Below are positions 1 through 12,117 of a stretch of 64,000 nucleotides of DNA, in pieces; positions within the stretch are counted from its first letter, which is position 1, and every line of letters begins with the position of its first letter. The notes under the pieces were generated by a model. It searched no databases, had not been told where the DNA came from, and saw only the letters and a list, made by a program, of their open reading frames with translations. The stretch is from Beverwykella pulmonaria (Eukaryota; Ascomycota; Dothideomycetes; Pleosporales; Melanommataceae). Location: positions 71,587-135,586 of the forward strand of contig BCHH01000014.1 of NCBI GenBank assembly GCA_001599595.1, in the 5' to 3' direction. The position numbers were made by a program, and so were the translations under genes.

Positions 1-1410
1 TGGCTTCGACTCTCAAACCTTTCCGCTGGCGAAGCGTCAAAGACAGCAAAGAAAGACATTTTCCAGCGCGCTGTCGATCTTGATGAACAACAATCTGAAC
101 ATCTTGGTCGATTGAATATCTTTTACGATGATGAGAATGGCGCATACGTTCCGAAGCACTCTATGCTCAACATTGTTGAACGCCAAAATCGAACTCCTTT
201 GGCTGAAATCACAACCGACGGATACATGCACAACCTGCTCAATGTTTCACGGTCAGCTTTCCAAGAGACGGGTCTCGATGCTCTCGAGCGATGTGCGAAA
301 CCTGCTGCCTCGGCCCCTCCTATCGAGCTCTATTGTTCAAGCCAGGGTGCGATTCTAGAGAAGCAGAAGGATTTCTTCAACGTCCCCGTGCGCACTGCTT
401 TGTTTGGTGTGTCGGAGAAGACTGAGTTGGCACTTCTGGACGCCAAGACCAACACCAATACTCTCTCCGTACGCAGCACGCTTCCTCAGCCTACAAATAG
501 GAAAGGACGATACACTCACATCGAAGTGCCATCTATGCAACGCTTTGTCACAGACTCGGGCAAACTTGCTAAGCTTGATGCACTTCTGAAGGAGCTGAAG
601 CAGGGCAATCATCGTGTCTTGTTGTACTTCCAGATGACTCGGATGATTGATCTAATGGAGGAGTATCTGACTTACCGGAGTTACAAATACTGTCGCCTAG
701 ACGGTTCGACGAAGCTTGAGGACCGCCGAGACACCGTATCCGACTTCCAAAAAGACGATTCAATCTTCATCTTCCTACTCTCTACTCGCGCTGGTGGTCT
801 TGGTATCAACTTGACTGCTGCCGACACCGTCATTTTCTACGATTCTGACTGGAATCCTACCATCGACTCCCAAGCCATGGATCGCGCTCATCGTCTCGGC
901 CAGACGAGGCAAGTCACCGTCTATCGTCTCATCACACGGGGCACTATTGAGGAGCGTATTCGCAAGCGCGCTCTACAAAAGGAGGAGGTGCAGCGCGTCG
1001 TCATCTCTGGTGGTGCTGGTGCCCAGGTCGATTTCAACACTCGGTCGAGGGAAAGCCGTACGAAGGATATGGCACTGTGGCTCGCAGACGATGAGCAGGC
1101 CGCCGAGATCGAGAAGAAGGAAGCCGAACTGGCCGAGGCGGAGAAGAATGCGCCAGCAGGTCGTAAGCGGAAGAGGAGGAAGGTGGAGGCAAGCTTGGAT
1201 GACATGTACCACGAAGGTAAGTTGAACGAAACCCAAGGACGTCTTCATTCTAACGATTTCATAGGCGAAGGACACTTTGATGAGAGCGCCAAACCTAGCG
1301 GCACGGCAACTCCAGTCCCCATGGAAGGCCCTCCTGGCAAAAAGAAGAAGATGAGCAAAAAGGCCAAGACAGCCAAACAACGACTCGATGTCGCAGACGG
1401 CAATGTCTAA
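1..1410 (+). CDS. INO80: INO80-type SNF2 chromatin-remodelling ATPase, C-terminal part (5' truncated by window edge)
   Basis: The reading frame is open from base 1, so the gene begins outside the window. The visible part is the second RecA-like lobe of a SNF2 helicase. It has motif V (STRAGGLG, about visible residue 261) and motif VI (DRAHRLGQ, about 294-301), then the [11 protein letters not shown] segment and a basic, Lys/Arg-rich tail typical of Ino80. The known role is the ATPase of the INO80 nucleosome-sliding and H2A.Z-exchange complex in the nucleus. An intron lies at 1217-1264 (48 nt, GTAAGT...TCTAACG...CATAG). It is a multiple of three with no stop, so a naive ORF reads through it. 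Exons are 1-1216 and 1265-1410, with a TAA stop. The INO80 assignment rather than another SNF2 member rests on the tail and overall resemblance. Confidence 0.93.
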   Translation, partial: WLRLSNLSAGEASKTAKKDIFQRAVDLDEQQSEHLGRLNIFYDDENGAYVPKHSMLNIVERQNRTPLAEITTDGYMHNLLNVSRSAFQETGLDALERCAKPAASAPPIELYCSSQGAILEKQKDFFNVPVRTALFGVSEKTELALLDAKTNTNTLSVRSTLPQPTNRKGRYTHIEVPSMQRFVTDSGKLAKLDALLKELKQGNHRVLLYFQMTRMIDLMEEYLTYRSYKYCRLDGSTKLEDRRDTVSDFQKDDSIFIFLLSTRAGGLGINLTAADTVIFYDSDWNPTIDSQAMDRAHRLGQTRQVTVYRLITRGTIEERIRKRALQKEEVQRVVISGGAGAQVDFNTRSRESRTKDMALWLADDEQAAEIEKKEAELAEAEKNAPAGRKRKRRKVEASLDDMYHEGKLNETQGRLHSNDFIGEGHFDESAKPSGTATPVPMEGPPGKKKKMSKKAKTAKQRLDVADGNV

Positions 1411-3196
1411 TCTGACTACCCTTTGTAACAACACATTGCATCATTGCATTTCTACCACAATCTTTTGTGCATCTCGTCAGCCAGCATATCGGGCGCAGTT
1501 CATTTTCTATTTTCTTTTCTTTGTTCTTTGACCTTGGAAGCGAGCAGACAGATGAGTTATTGATCTGTAATTTACGTCAGATCAAGGGGCGCTCTTCTAT
1601 TGCAAACAAGGTTAGATGTACTATTAGCTATCTTCTTTCTTTGACTATCTCTCCGGGATGTGTTTTGGGACCAGTGTCTGCTTTGCTTCGAGCTTTGGGA
1701 CACGGAATACTTCCTTTGGGAGAGTTGTGTGTGCTTATGGACGTGGTCTAGTTCAAGCGTGCTTCTTTTCATTGGTAAGTGCAAATGCATAAATGGTTGG
1801 TGAAAGAAAAATTCTGTACATGACTTTGCTCCCAATGTTGCTTGATTTTTTATTGTAGTGAAGGTGGTGATACTGACGCTCGATTTCGACGCTCGATTTG
1901 TTCATCGGCGCCGTAAGATGCACATTGTGTGAAGAATATTGCTAGACAGTAACGTGGTTGAAGCTGATTTGACGGGGTTGTATTTGGTCACCTCAACTTT
2001 GATCCTGATATTGGCGTTGCTTTGGTTTCCTATCATTCGCGGTAGGTGTAGTCATACGCATGCGTACGTAGCGGCTGTACTTTGACCCTGTTAATTAGGT
2101 AGCTTTGTCGCTTTGCTGTGGATTGGATTACTGGGGACGCGACGTGTCATGTCAATACATCCAGTGCGCTCAACCTAAACAAGAAGGAGATGTTTTAATA
2201 GGAAGGAAATAAAGTGGATGGTGAAGGGGGGGTTGGTTCGTAATGTTTTATTTACAGAGTGATAATTGATGTTCTGTATATGTGAGTGCTTCTGTAGTGG
2301 GTGTTATATTAACATGATAATTAGTGTGTTGGGATCAGCATCTACTAGATAGTGTGCTGGGTGTGTTGTTATGGTAGGGAAGAAGCGGTCTTGCATTGTG
2401 TTGTGCCTCGTTGCGAAGTTTACGTTAGGAACATGTACCATATTTACCTATTACGTCCACGCTTTCAGGTGGGATTCTAAAGAAGGTATTGAAATTAAAT
2501 CCAAAATGGAAGCACGTGCTAGCTCTACTCTGTTAAGAACAATTTCGACACAAACCAATATAGACATTGGTGTATGCTTAACTTATATGTATGTATTTTT
2601 TCCTAGTCGGTCAACCCAATTTTATTAACAGTCACGAGTGATTCCGTCTATGTCGTAGCAGTGTAGTACTATTCCAGGATTTGGGGCCCTAACATCAGTA
2701 AACGACTCATCCTTCCTACGATGAATGAGTAGAATATATAGGAGTAATATATTACTATGGAAACAGCCTTGACATTTGCTCACTCAGCACCCGATAGATG
2801 TCAACAACTGGTCGTTATTTTTGTATGTACATAGAGACTGTTGAGTTGACTAGGCAGCGGAGTAAACAATGCCGTTAAAGACGTCTAGCCACCAACACTT
2901 CGGCACGTCGTTTAATCTATGTGGCTTTACGACCAAGAATCGGGATATGAACACATGAGTAAGTGTCCTGTAGACAAATACCTATCCGAGTATGTATACA
3001 TTCTACGTAGCGATCTCGAGAGCAACACTTCGTCCCATCATCACCGAGTCCAGACACATGTGGGCCAACCTGTAATTCGAAGTAGGAGGAAAGGTATATG
3101 ATATATATAATACAAAAGAGAAAAGCAGGCGCTACTACAAATCTCCCAGGACACCCCTCAACATCCCCATCCATCCATGGCATACATACAAACACC
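1411..3196. other. Intergenic region, INO80 / CRD1 (convergent 3' ends)
   Basis: About 1.8 kb, AT-richer than the flanking genes. It holds only the 3' flanks of two convergent genes. Small ORFs here lack coding character. I see no RNA gene or repeat. Confidence 0.6.
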
Positions 3197-4870
3197 TTAG
3201 TTCTCATCCTTGCCTTCCTTCTCCGTCCATTCTTTCCACGCTAACCACGCCGCAACCGCAATAACGACTCCAAAACTCCCACCCACCACCATCCGCCCCC
3301 TGAATCCCTGCTTTTTCTTCAGCTCCTCGTTATCTCCCAGTATCTTAACTGCGTCCTTCGTCCACACATAGCTCAATCCCGAGTACACTGTCGTTGTAGC
3401 TACAACGCCCTGCATCGTGCGCACCATTGTCTGTACGCCCTCTGGACCTCCAAGGAGTTCCTGAGCCTGCATTAGTAGACCTCCTGCCGCCGAAGTCGTA
3501 GCTGATGGGTCGTGTAGGAGACCGACGCATAGCGTTGTCCCGATCAAACCGAGCTGGAGGAAAGTGTTCAGCTTCGAGATGGTGGTGGGATGCACTTCGG
3601 CCGAGGGAAGCGAGAAATCCCAGTACCGCATAAACGTCTTTGGGGCAGGCAAACTCGCGTATCGATAATAAATCGCCGCTACACCCAAACTGACATCTCG
3701 CCCAAGCACAAGTACTGCGAGCGGCACCAGCATACTCCCATTGACTGCCAAGCAACACACCAAGGTAGTCATGAGCGCTTTGTCGGCCATGGGATCTACG
3801 ACGCTGCCGACAACAGTCTGAAGTTGCCATTTCCGCGCGATCCAGCCGTCGAGCAAATCGGAGATTCCTGCGTAGAGGAACAGGGTGAAGGCGTAGAGGT
3901 GATGGTTATGGATTATTAGATAGCCGATCACGGGCGTGGCGATGAGGCGAGAGAAGGTGAGGATGTTGGGGAGGGTATAGATGTTTTCGTGGCGGAGGGT
4001 GGGAAGTTTATTCTTTAAGATGCGGATGGTGGGTGGAATAAGAGGAGCCTTGGGGGTCTACATGAGTTGTCAGTGAGTTGCTCGGGCCAGAGAAGGGCTT
4101 TAAGGGCTGTATGAAGATAATGGGGACGAGGAGGGAATTCGAGACATGACAGAGTAGTGGGAATGTGTATTGATGCGTTTCTTTCGATCCATCTCACCAA
4201 GTATTTTGGTTCAGGAAGCAAGAATGGGGAGGACTAGAAATTGACGTATCGAAGAAACTGAAGCGTCACTGTCAAGAAAAGCGAGTAAAGAGGAAGTTAA
4301 ACTAATTGATAGATTGAAGGTAGGGCAATTGTAGAGTGATTTCAATAATTGAATGTTGGTGATACGGGAGAAAATGCTTGGCAATACTGCCGATGCTGAG
4401 GGATAATTATACCATGTTAATGTATCGTAGGACTACTAAACCACAATCCCATTGTAGTATTTCGGAGCCAAAAGAAAGACCGACCATAGAGATCCCCAAG
4501 ATGGAGTATGGCAGAGACAAGATGAACAGACATGATGTAAGAAGAAGAAATTGAAACGCACACCGACCTTTTCATTCTGTTTGCCCGGCGAATCGGGTTG
4601 CTGTTTACTTGCGTCCTCAGGCCGCGATCTTTGCACCGCAGAGCTGCTGAACAAGCCCACCTTCTCTATCCGACTCTTTGACCATCTTTTCGCAAGTTGC
4701 TGATCTCGAGGACACCTAGAAACTCTGATATGTGACCAAAAACAGGCGGCACGTGAGAAACTTGGCCGAAAGCTCTGCCGTAATCTGGGAAGTTGCAAAA
4801 GGGCCCGAAGCTCATGTCGTGGGGTAAAGATGAAGTTGGCCGCTGCGGGAGAAAGGGTGACTCCGGCCAT
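3197..4870 (-). CDS. CRD1: Mitochondrial cardiolipin synthase (CDP-alcohol phosphatidyltransferase)
   Basis: Joins CDP-diacylglycerol and phosphatidylglycerol to make cardiolipin in the inner mitochondrial membrane. The CDP-alcohol phosphotransferase motif is complete: D-x2-D-G-x2-A-R-x8-G-x3-D-x3-D, starting DLLDGWIAR and ending DPMADK. It is preceded by the conserved NIYTLPNILTFSR segment and surrounded by hydrophobic helices. Exon 1 (4870-4568, 101 codons) is Arg/Ser-rich with almost no acidic residues at its start, as expected of a mitochondrial presequence. Exon 2 is 4057-3197. Both junctions are phase 0, giving 387 aa. The intron (4567-4058) is 510 nt, roughly ten times the usual size here. 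It has a CTGAC branch-like site before the TAG acceptor, but a small extra exon inside it cannot be excluded. The motif part is certain; the exon 1 link is inferred from frame, targeting character and family length. Confidence 0.88.
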
Positions 4871-5663
4871 AGGGATTTGCTATCGTTGCTGGAACCTAAT
4901 GTGGTGTTTTGTGGTCCAGAGGCAGCTTGGAGGTTGGATATTGTTTGGTGTGTTTGCATCTGCCAAGAGATAGTTAGTTCGCCCGCTATTTCTACATTTG
5001 GACTAGTGATGATTTGGTCCTGTTCAACCTCAGGCTTCCAACACCATGCACACGTCCCTTGAGTTTCAACGTGAGAGACATGCACAGGGTTATCCACGGT
5101 GATGATGAAGTTGCCCCCACTACTGACATCTGTGGAGGCAAGTGGGGTGGTGGCAACGTCATTGCGCACAGGACTGCGGGTGGCTCTCAAGCTACAAGCT
5201 ACAATTGTTGATTAAGCATAGCTAACGTTGCAAGCCTCCTTTCAACACCTCCCTCGCTAGTTGGGAAACTTAGAAAACGTGACCAGAATATTCGCAATGA
5301 ACGGCTTGGCGAAACCTCAGCTCCGATCTGGCAAGAAATACCAACGTAGAGCCAAAAAGAACAGCTTCGCCTTCTGATGTTCTATTCTATGCAGTAGAGA
5401 GAAACCATGAATCCCTACTTCATCAAAGACCTTTGTGGCTTCTCGAGTCACGATTCACAGCAACCTATTTGTGGCATGTATGCGGGATGATGCTCTCCCC
5501 ATCATGCCATCATTCGAGCATGGGCTTGCTGGAGTAACATCGTTCCAGTATGCGATGACTTTCGCATTCGCGTTCGTGTGCCGCGAAGTTCCTTCTTCCC
5601 CCACTGTCCGATACTCTCCCTTCCCCTGCCTTCACTGAGGGCACGTAGGGGTGTCCATGTCTA
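4871..5663. other. Gene-poor tract upstream of CRD1
   Basis: Contains the CRD1 promoter. No ORF here has convincing coding character. Confidence 0.5.
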
Positions 5664-6348
5664 ATGCGGCTCCAAGTCCAAGATGCTCCTTTAGAAGGGA
5701 TCAATTGTCAGCGAATATGCCGGTCAAAAATCCGGAGATTTTGGATTCTCGGGTCTTTGCCTCGCCCTTGTGCTGTCTCTTCATGCTCTCCTGTGGCGAC
5801 TCACGCTATTGACATTTATTCAGGCGACACCCTAATCAAGCCAACGAGTCCAAGTAGTGTTTGAGACTATTGACCTCAACGGCTATTAGAGCTCCCCCGT
5901 CGAAAGCTCGAAGGAAGAGGCTGAACATGCAGCTCGAAATGGCGCTACAAAGCGAGTCCAGGCTATCCACGAAACTGTTGACGACTTCGGACACGGTGCA
6001 TACCCGGTGTCGCGAAACGGCAAACTCGTCATTAATTCCTAGCTCTTCCCGCGTGCCCGCAATCCCCACACTTAGAACGACAAGTTCGTGTGTCCTCTGT
6101 GCCGATTTCTCGATTAACTTTAGGAGCCAATGTCGTGCGTTAAGGACGACGCCCTTTCCGAGAGACGGTGGAGTCGCTTCGTGGGGCAATCAGGGTTCCG
6201 CTACGAAACTTTATATCCTCTCACTGCCGTACTCGCGTACTGCCGCATGAGCAAACCTATTGATGGTTTATGACGAGCTATGCAGCATCGAGAGGCTAAC
6301 GTCGAGTCAGGTAGCTCAAGCACAATGAACGAAGCTAGAAGTTCTTAA
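5664..6348 (+). pseudogene. Decayed protein-coding gene with RIP-like nonsense codons
   Basis: From 5857 to 6348 one forward frame (codons starting at 5857, 5860...) reads like a protein with GC-rich third positions. It includes HETVDDFGHGAYPVSRN and a KFVCPLCRF segment with a Cys-x2-Cys pair. It is broken by internal stops at 5887, 6040, 6073, 6115, 6121 and 6271, then ends at TAA 6346. Five of the six internal stops are TAG or TAA, the products of CAG/CAA by C-to-T change at CpA. The sixth, TGA, could come from CGA. Upstream (5664-5864) the same protein seems to continue in another forward frame, implying a frameshift. I do not recognise the family. The pattern looks like repeat-induced point mutation of a once-repeated gene or element, but that is inference. 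Confidence 0.45.
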
Positions 6349-8100
6349 TGCAGGTCCAAAAGGCTTTCCCACTTTTCTCTGGCACCTACAGACGTACGGC
6401 AGGCCACTTTTCCTTCCTCGTTGGGCCTAGCTGTTCAATTCTCCGAGCACATCAGCGCACGTCCAGAGCTACTGATTATTCATAGGAAAAAGCGATGGTC
6501 ATACAAGGTTGTTACTTGGGTATCCAATGTTTACGGCTCAAATCAGATGTCCGCATTGCTCCCACGCAGCCGTTGAAGTCATGGGGGCCTGGCAAGGAAT
6601 ACATCTGAAACATCCGCGGGTCTGAGACGCGGTCGAAAATCTGAGACTGCGGGAGCAGATCAAGGTGATCAAACAGGCTCGACACCCGTGCCTCGTGGAT
6701 TCTTATCCGACCTGGATAAGCAGCATGCTGATAGTGTTGGATGGCTAACTTTACTCCGAGTACAGAAGACAGAGCTGGATGGCTTGTCACGCATGATGAC
6801 AACAGAAGAAAGTTGAATCCTGCTCCTATGAATGGATCCTATCCAGTCCAGCGACTAGTCCCTGAAACTCGCAAGCTCCAACCAATACGTGCTGACTTGA
6901 GATTGTTTGGAGCGGTGTGTCCATGGGTGCGTGGAGATAGCAAATTGACGCCGTAGGCTAAACTTTCCAGGCTATTGAACGACCACACAGGCGCAGGTCT
7001 CCTTTTCCGGGCATTTACAACAACATTCAACCGTTCTTGCATGCCGTTTAGCCACAGCTGCAGCGAAATGACTTTCGCATTGCCACTAACGGCGTCCTAA
7101 CGTTCAAATTAGCAAATATTCCACGCCACGACGTGACATGACTTTATTTCTAGTCACGACAAGAAAAGCCAAAGATACCACCAGCCTTGCAGGCTGTTTC
7201 CCCAACGCCTCATGCGTGCAATGGCGCTCTAAGCGAGCTATTCTTCTTTGGCTTGACGCCTTCAGGTCCCGTTCGGGCATCAGATGAAGATGGGTATGAG
7301 TTTCGAAGTTGCCCCTGGGTCCGCTAACGCAGGTACCGGCCTCCTCATCCCAAAATGATGTTTCCTCCGATAACTGCGCACCAGCATCACAAACACGGTT
7401 TCTTCAAGATGCGTGCTTTGTTTGTGTGGAAACGGCAGAATCCGCGCCCCCAGGGGAGGCCGCAAGAGTTTCAGAGGCCTGTCACACATGAGAACAACCA
7501 TTTTTGATTGCTGACTGCCCACTTCCAGACCTTTTTATTAGAGCTCCACTTTGATGCGTCTTCCTTCAAGATGACAGTCTTTTTCTAGCGAGGCAGCCTG
7601 AGGTGCCAATTGCAAGCAGGCGTGCTGGATTTGGGTGCAGATTAGGCGGTTGCTGTGACGGAGTCTCCTTTTCGCCAGTCCTATCACCTGGCGTGCTGTG
7701 ACAAGTCGGGAGCGCGCGCATTCTCCTAGGCCCGAAGGCTGGACGTCGGATGAAATTACGGCGATGGCATCCAGTGCTCTCGAGTGCATAAAAATGGCAG
7801 GTGACGGTGGAGGGCCCATCTTTTTAACGTCCTTGTCCAAGCGCTTGCACAGGTGGGCTTGGCCGGTTCTCATTCGCTGACTCGCTGTTGAGCGGATCCA
7901 GCGAAGGCGGGAGAAAACGGCCGGGCTCTGACTTGGCCGAAAAGAAAGTCTGAAACGGCTTTCTCCACGCCCTCACTGGTCTGCACTACAGCGTGACGCT
8001 GAGGGCCGGCCTCGTGTGATGCCCATACGAACCGATCCAGCGGCTTCAAGACGTCTCTCTAGGACCGAATCGTAGCCCCGCGGCCTTTCCTACGCCTCAA
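6349..8100. other. Gene-poor tract, possibly more decayed coding sequence
   Basis: A forward frame near 6549-6720 has a Cys-x2-Cys...His pattern (IRCPHCSHAAVEVMG) interrupted by a TGA. It hints at further degraded coding sequence. Nothing intact is visible. Confidence 0.35.
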
Positions 8101-9817
8101 GATTCAAGAGGGAGGGGCCGAGAATTGCGTTATTGGTGGGGGAGCCGACGCGGTCGCTGTGCTGGCGGCGGATGGTGAAAGGCGTTTCAGGCGAGACGTC
8201 AAACCTTGCGCCAGTGCTGCTTCTGCTGGTTCCTGCATCTGGCTGCACGGCACCTCCAGTTCGCTGATCAGCCACAGCATGATGCTCAGGAACAGGACGA
8301 TTCTCGGGCATGGTCACGACGACATGCTGATGCGAGGCTGCGCGCTGAATTTGCACAAAGGTGCAGCCGTCACAAATGGCACGAGTGTGATGTTCCTGCA
8401 TCTGCAATCCTGTGAGGCGAGCGCCCCCGCGCCACTTTGGGAGACGAACAGGGTTCGATTACTAACGAAAGCCACGCTTTCGGGACAGGCTGTTGGTGCA
8501 AATGAATTCTGTGAAGAGACAACTGCTGGCTGTCCGTCGACGACGTCCGACGAGAATGAAGAGTCCGCATGCGCCGCGGTGAGTGGCTGCGGGGTCCGCC
8601 ACACGAGGACGGGCAGTTATGGGCAGTCGATTGAGGGCAAGATGGGCATCTCGCGGGTAGGGATGGCGCCTACCGTGGGAGATTTGTCGAGCGAGAGAGA
8701 TGCAGGTGTGGGAGAGACATGGTGCTGCGCAGGAACAGCGCACTGCACGCTCTTTCTGCTGCTGCTGCGATGCTTCGCCGGGCAACAGCCCACAGCGCGA
8801 GGGAGAGCACCCACGGCCCGCTCCTGCGGCGCTGATCGATACTTGAGATGGGCAAACACAGGTTTGTCTGTGTTGTGCCGTCGCCCAGCGGGAGCCGACG
8901 GCCGCTCGCTTCGGCCTCGTGGAGTACAGTAGAGTACAGTAGAGTGAGCACCCTGCTGTGAAAGCGAGATGCGTGCGGGTGGGCTGCAGCACAGAACGAG
9001 GGCGTCGCCGGCGTTAGCGCGCTGGCCACTGGCGGGGCGGCAGCGACAGGTCACGGTCTGGTGCGAGAGAGCGAGCCGCTAGGACCGCCCGGCTTGCCGC
9101 GGCCAGTGGGGGAGTGTCTCTGTGGTGGTTGTCGAGGGTGCTACGACGGCTAGTGGGCGATGGTGATGCCTGCGTAGCTGGTGTGCCTGGCCTCTCGTCC
9201 ACGGCGCTCTCATCGGTGCCCTCACTGCCCTCGCCATCGCAGGGTCATCGCAGCAACACCCACCCCCGATATCCCGCCCCCCCCCCAGCAGCTTCGGGCA
9301 GGTCGACGGCGCTGCGACCACAGTCTCGCCGCGCGAGTCGTCCACATCCCGGCCAGCGTCTGGGCGGTGCATTGGGCGCTCTGCGTCGGCGCACGCTCAT
9401 TGGCCTGCCCCCCAAGGTCAGCACCCGCCGGCCAGACGCCCCGAAATAGTATCATTCCAAAACGCCCAGCTCCCTGTTTCACCAACCCTCCGACACCTTA
9501 AGCTCACCCGCTCCCCCCTCAGATTTGCGTTTCGTGTGTTCCAAAAGCCCTAACATTCACGCCGCCCAGTCCTCAAGTCGTCGCGACTGTTCACGCTCCC
9601 CCGAGGCAGGCCCTCGATACGTTTTACTTCTCATTAACATATCTCAAACCATCGCTGGCCCTTTCCTTCGCTTTGCGCTTCACATTACATTATTTCCCAC
9701 CTGGCAGGACCTTTGCGAGAGCCTTATCCGTCTCGTTCCACCCATTCCCTCGCGGATCCTCGTCTGACATTTTGACTGCAAAACACGCGTGAAGAGAGAG
9801 TCGTGTTGCAGCGCAGC
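8101..9817. other. GC-rich upstream / 5' leader region of STE12
   Basis: High-GC sequence with overlapping ORFs on both strands, none with a start, splice or domain pattern I trust. It contains a 9-C run near 9281-9289 and a short tandem duplication (unit GAGTACAGTA, 8922-8941). A TGAAACA-type element in reverse orientation (9475-9481) lies 17 bp from CATTCC (9453-9458). Confidence 0.45.
9453..9481. promoter_or_regulatory. Candidate Ste12/Tec1-type composite site in the STE12 promoter
   Basis: TGTTTCA at 9475-9481 is the reverse complement of the pheromone response element TGAAACA bound by Ste12. CATTCC at 9453-9458 matches the TEA-domain (Tec1) core. In yeast the two together can form a filamentation response element. 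Position about 340 bp before the STE12 ATG would suit autoregulation. Both words are short, and another TGAAACA occurs at 6605, so chance is a real alternative. Confidence 0.25.
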
Positions 9818-12117
9818 ATGTACTCCAACGCTCATGCCCATGCTGGCATGCCGCCGCCGCAGTCGCGCTCTGTTGCGCCCGAAACCTTCTTATTAGACCA
9901 GGACGCTCAGCAAAGCCTGCCGCCAGACAGCATCGTCGCGCTCCAGCAAGTCGACAACCGTACGTGTTTTCCAAATCCCTCCGCCCCGTCGCGCATCTGT
10001 CTCGACGAACGCTTTGAGTCGTGCTGACGCCCGCCGCAGTAAAATACTTCCTCATCTCCGCCCCCGTCGATTGGCAGCAAGACCAATACATTCGCCGCTT
10101 CCTCCTACCCACAGGCGAATATGTTTCGTGTGTGCTTTGGTGAGTACCTTTTATCGCATGCCCGTGCCACGTCTAATAACCACGCAGGAACAACCTCTTT
10201 CACATTTCGGGGACAGACATCGTGCGATGTCTCTCCTTCCGCTTCCAGGCCTTCGGCCGGCCCGTCAAGAACTCGAAAAAGTTCGAAGAGGGCATCTTCT
10301 CCGATCTGCGCAACTTGAAGTCGGGCACGGATGCGTCGCTGGAGGAGCCCAAGAGCGCCTTCCTTGACTTCCTGTACAAGAACAACTGCATCCGAACACA
10401 AAAGAAGCAGAAGGTCTTCTACTGGTACAGCGTGCCGCACGACCGTCTATTCCTCGATGCGTTGGAGCGCGACCTCAAGCGCGAGAAGATGGGTCAGGAG
10501 GCGACGACCATGGCTGTCAACGAACCCGCGCTCTCCTTCGAATTCGACTCGTCGCAGTCGCTCTTCGAGCAGCTCACAAAAGCACAGCAGACGAACTCGT
10601 CGTCATTCAACAATAACGTGCAGACCTACTCCCAGTCCACATCGCCAGTTATGCGAGCCATTGACTCGATGCCTCCGCCTCCCATGATGCCCCAGTCCAT
10701 GCCACCAACCATTCACGAGGAGCCCCTAACACACATGGCGCAATATCAGCAAATGTCGATGGCACCTAGCATGCAAAGCACAGTTGTGAAGAGCAGGGAG
10801 CGCGACTTCGGCGCCCAGGTTCAGTACGACCGCAATGGCATCCCTCTTTCCCAGGTACACCAGCGCCACAGCTCGATGCCTGCGTACATGGAGTACTCTC
10901 CTGCGCCATCTTTCGTCTCGTCGCACTACGAAGACTACAGCACCCGCGGCATGTCATTTGAGCCTCTCACACCGCCTCAGCACCAGATTAGCCTAGGTCA
11001 AGAGCCGGCATACATTGCGAACGAAGACACTGGTCTGTACAGCGCTATTCCTGAATTAGGAGTTTCAACCAACTTCAACCCATTGATGAACCTTCCCCCC
11101 TCCAACCTGATGGGCCCTGGTTTCTCAAGCGTAACAAGGCCATTCCCAGGTGGCAATGTCTACTCCGTCATCGAAGGCTCTCCCACATATAAGCAGCGTA
11201 GGCGGCGTTCTTCCATGTCCACCGGTGTTAGTGCTGCTGTCACCGCTACCGGCGGTGCCGCACACCAAGTTCACCGACCAAGCGACCTGAGGCGGTCAAT
11301 GTCGAGCTCTGTCATGCCCGTCCCCGAAGGCGACGAGTCGAACCACAACTCGCCCGACAGTGTCAATGGCGGAAGCTTCAACCAGCCAGTGATAGATCAG
11401 AAGACGATGGCTGCGATCTCGCGCCACAGCACACCCCTGCACAAGATCGAGGACAGCCCGCCTCAGCAGCAAGCTATGCTGCCACACGATGATATCAGTA
11501 GCCTTGTGAATGGCGATGCATTTGAAACCCCCTTGCAGCACAGCCAAGTGGCCCGCACTGCAGCAGCTCCCGGCGCCTTCAGACGGGCCAGGAGCGCGAC
11601 CATGATGGAAATTGGACCTTACCCGCAGAAGTCTCATTCATGTCCAATCCCCACATGCGGCAGGCTATTTAAGAGGTTAGAGCACCTCAAGAGGTAAGCG
11701 CCTGAACTATTGGACCACTTTTATTATAGCCGCTAACCTGGCGCTTAGACACGTACGAACCCACACACAAGAGCGACCTTACGTTTGCCCTCTCTGCAAT
11801 AAGGCATTCTCACGATCAGACAATCTTGCCCAGTAAGTTCCCTTGGCACCCTTCATCAAATCATCCCTTAACCAGTGATTTGCAGACATCGTCGCACGCA
11901 TGAACCTCGTCAAGATGGCGAGCCGCTCAGCTATGATGAGGACGAGCTAGAGGGTGAAGATGAGCACCTGCACTCGCTCGAAGAAGAGTCACCTGAATCC
12001 GGGAACGACTACATGATGCCCAACATCCCGGCGTCCATCTCTGACATCCCAGGTCCGCTCTCAATGGGCGTGACCATGGGTCCTCCTCAGCACATGATTG
12101 CGGCGCATAACTACTAG
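9818..12117 (+). CDS. STE12: Ste12-family transcription factor with C-terminal C2H2 fingers
   Basis: Nuclear transcription factor at the end of the mating/invasive-growth MAP kinase cascade. The Ste12 homeodomain-like DNA-binding region is in exons 2-3 (about residues 48-160: [43 protein letters not shown]). The long middle is Ser/Pro/Met-rich and looks disordered. Two C2H2 fingers lie near residues 566-615 ([19 protein letters not shown] and [17 protein letters not shown]); they occur in filamentous fungi and are absent from yeast Ste12. Exons: 9818-9959, 10040-10139, 10188-11693, 11749-11832, 11886-12117. Introns are 80, 48, 55 and 53 nt with consensus ends, and two of them interrupt the finger region. 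Total 687 aa, closing exactly in frame. The start is the first ATG ([10 protein letters not shown]) just ahead of the homeodomain. Retention or skipping of the finger-region introns, known for Ste12 in some plant pathogens, would alter the fingers. Confidence 0.97.

Noticed and set aside
5836..6189. 117-codon minus-strand ORF
   Set aside because: It is the complement of the decayed plus-strand gene at 5857-6348, whose codon pattern is better. C-to-T decay of the plus strand explains why the minus strand looks open.
8450..8465. GGTTCGATT word resembling a tRNA B box
   Set aside because: No A box at the proper distance and no cloverleaf can be drawn.
8159..8932. 257-codon plus-strand ORF upstream of STE12
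   Set aside because: GC-rich region with equally long ORFs on the other strand (8462-8992, 8617-9054). No domain, odd composition (Cys/Arg/Ser), and it overlaps STE12's expected upstream region.
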